NCBI GenBank assembly: GCA_963763215.1
Contig: CAVXNX010000010.1
Location: 1-64,000 of the forward strand
Direction: 5' to 3'
DNA: 64,000 nucleotides
Source: DASQZK01 sp963763215
GTDB taxonomy: Bacteria > Bacteroidota > Bacteroidia > Bacteroidales > GCA-2748055
A program made the translations under genes and the position numbers. Positions within the stretch are counted from its first letter, which is position 1. Every line of letters starts with the position of its first letter. Under the pieces are notes generated by a model. The model was not told where the DNA came from. It did not search any database and saw only the letters and a list, made by a program, of their open reading frames with translations. Below are positions 63,652 through 64,000 of this stretch, piece by piece.

Positions 63652-63711
63652 ATTTCTCCCACTTTCCACCACTTTCTCCCATTTTTTTACACATTGTTGA
63701 TAACTTTCCCA
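63652..63711 (-). promoter_or_regulatory. MraZ operator: tandem TGGG repeats upstream of mraZ
   Basis: On the minus strand three adjacent 10-base units read TGGGAGAAAG, TGGTGGAAAG and TGGGAGAAAT (63652-63681), and another TGGGAAA lies at 63705-63711. One helical turn per repeat matches the known MraZ recognition pattern of spaced TGGG units. Autoregulation of the division cluster is the natural reading. Confidence 0.65.
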
Positions 63712-63775
63712 TTTGGCCTCTTCGTTCAAACCGCTGGATTGAGGGGTGACTGTCATGAGATTCAATCCTTTTTTG

Positions 63776-63783
63776 TATTTTTG
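63776..63783 (+). promoter_or_regulatory. Candidate -7 element for the acyltransferase gene
   Basis: TATTTTTG matches TAnnTTTG and lies 25 bases before the ATG at 63809. A -33 TTTG is not evident. Confidence 0.4.
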
Positions 63784-63808
63784 GTCGCCCCATAAACCAT
63801 GAAGTGAC

Positions 63809-64000
63809 ATGACAGAACAAACCGGCAAAGCGACCATGGAGCCCATCGATATCCGGCAGGTCTTCAGGGATAAAAATCCACGACTGGCCAGGCTGATACC
63901 GGGGTTTGCCTACACGCTGATCGAACGGCTTGTCCGGCTGCGTTTTATCAATTCCATCCTCGAAAAGCACGGGACCAAGCGCGGCCTTGAATTTGCCGAA
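63809..64000 (+). CDS. Lysophospholipid/glycerol acyltransferase, N-terminus (truncated by window edge)
   Basis: 64 codons from ATG 63809 to the window end. The segment PIDIRQVFRDKNPRLARLIP, then LIERLVRLRFINSILEKHG and TKRGLEFAE, resembles the N-terminal part of Bacteroidota 1-acyl-glycerol-3-phosphate acyltransferase-like proteins (PlsC superfamily). These usually begin with such a helical region before the HxxxxD motif. The catalytic part lies outside the window, so the call rests on the N-terminal pattern only. Divergent from mraZ, sharing a spacer of about 195 bases. Confidence 0.55.
   Translation, partial: MTEQTGKATMEPIDIRQVFRDKNPRLARLIPGFAYTLIERLVRLRFINSILEKHGTKRGLEFAE

Overview
The window looks like a chromosomal segment of a member of the Bacteroidota, probably a Bacteroidales-like or related environmental lineage. 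Four things support this: a 16S 3' end reading CACCTCCTTTCT, promoter elements of the TAnnTTTG type, many Sec lipoproteins and outer-membrane barrels typical of the phylum, and a Bacteroidota-type division and cell wall (dcw) gene order. GC content is moderate in genes, and the spacers are AT-rich.

Layout. Positions 1-168 hold the start of a truncated secreted protein gene on the minus strand. Positions 180-5757 hold a complete minus-strand rRNA operon (16S - tRNA-Ile - tRNA-Ala - tRNA remnant - 23S - 5S - terminator). Upstream of it are five evenly spaced copies of a promoter module (5890-6307). Next come an orphan MacB/FtsX-type permease, a dolichol-phosphate-mannose-synthase-like glycosyltransferase overlapping dihydroorotase, a PKD lipoprotein, and an aspartate kinase of the Ask_Ect type. 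Positions 13882-25330 form a minus-strand cell-surface cluster: an outer-membrane barrel, a giant protein of about 2,100 residues with tandem TANFOR-like domains, a fibronectin type III protein and an NHL/IPT lipoprotein. Positions 25958-35219 hold a lipoprotein hydrolase, an acyl-ACP thioesterase fragment, two large sensor histidine kinases, a second aspartate kinase and class I fructose-1,6-bisphosphatase. Then follow mfd, a small lipoprotein and a spacer rich in palindromic repeats.

Positions 39829-47663 form an envelope block: PpiD, a CNNM/HlyC membrane protein, a small membrane protein, LptC, a TPR protein, an outer-membrane barrel and CoaX. Positions 47858-63614 are a nearly complete dcw cluster read from right to left: mraZ, rsmH, ftsL, ftsI, murE, mraY, murD, ftsW, murG, murC, ftsQ, ftsA, ftsZ and a GatB/YqeY gene. 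murF and ddl are absent from it. Many junctions overlap by ATGA or similar, so translation is probably coupled. A divergent acyltransferase gene runs off the right end.

A dominant feature is single-base frameshifts. About half the protein genes, including conserved housekeeping genes (mfd, pyrC, murC, murE, ftsI, rsmH, ftsQ, ppiD), read through cleanly only if one base is added or removed at one to six places. I read this as uncorrected indel error in the assembly, not gene decay. I therefore annotate these loci as single genes spanning all their frames.
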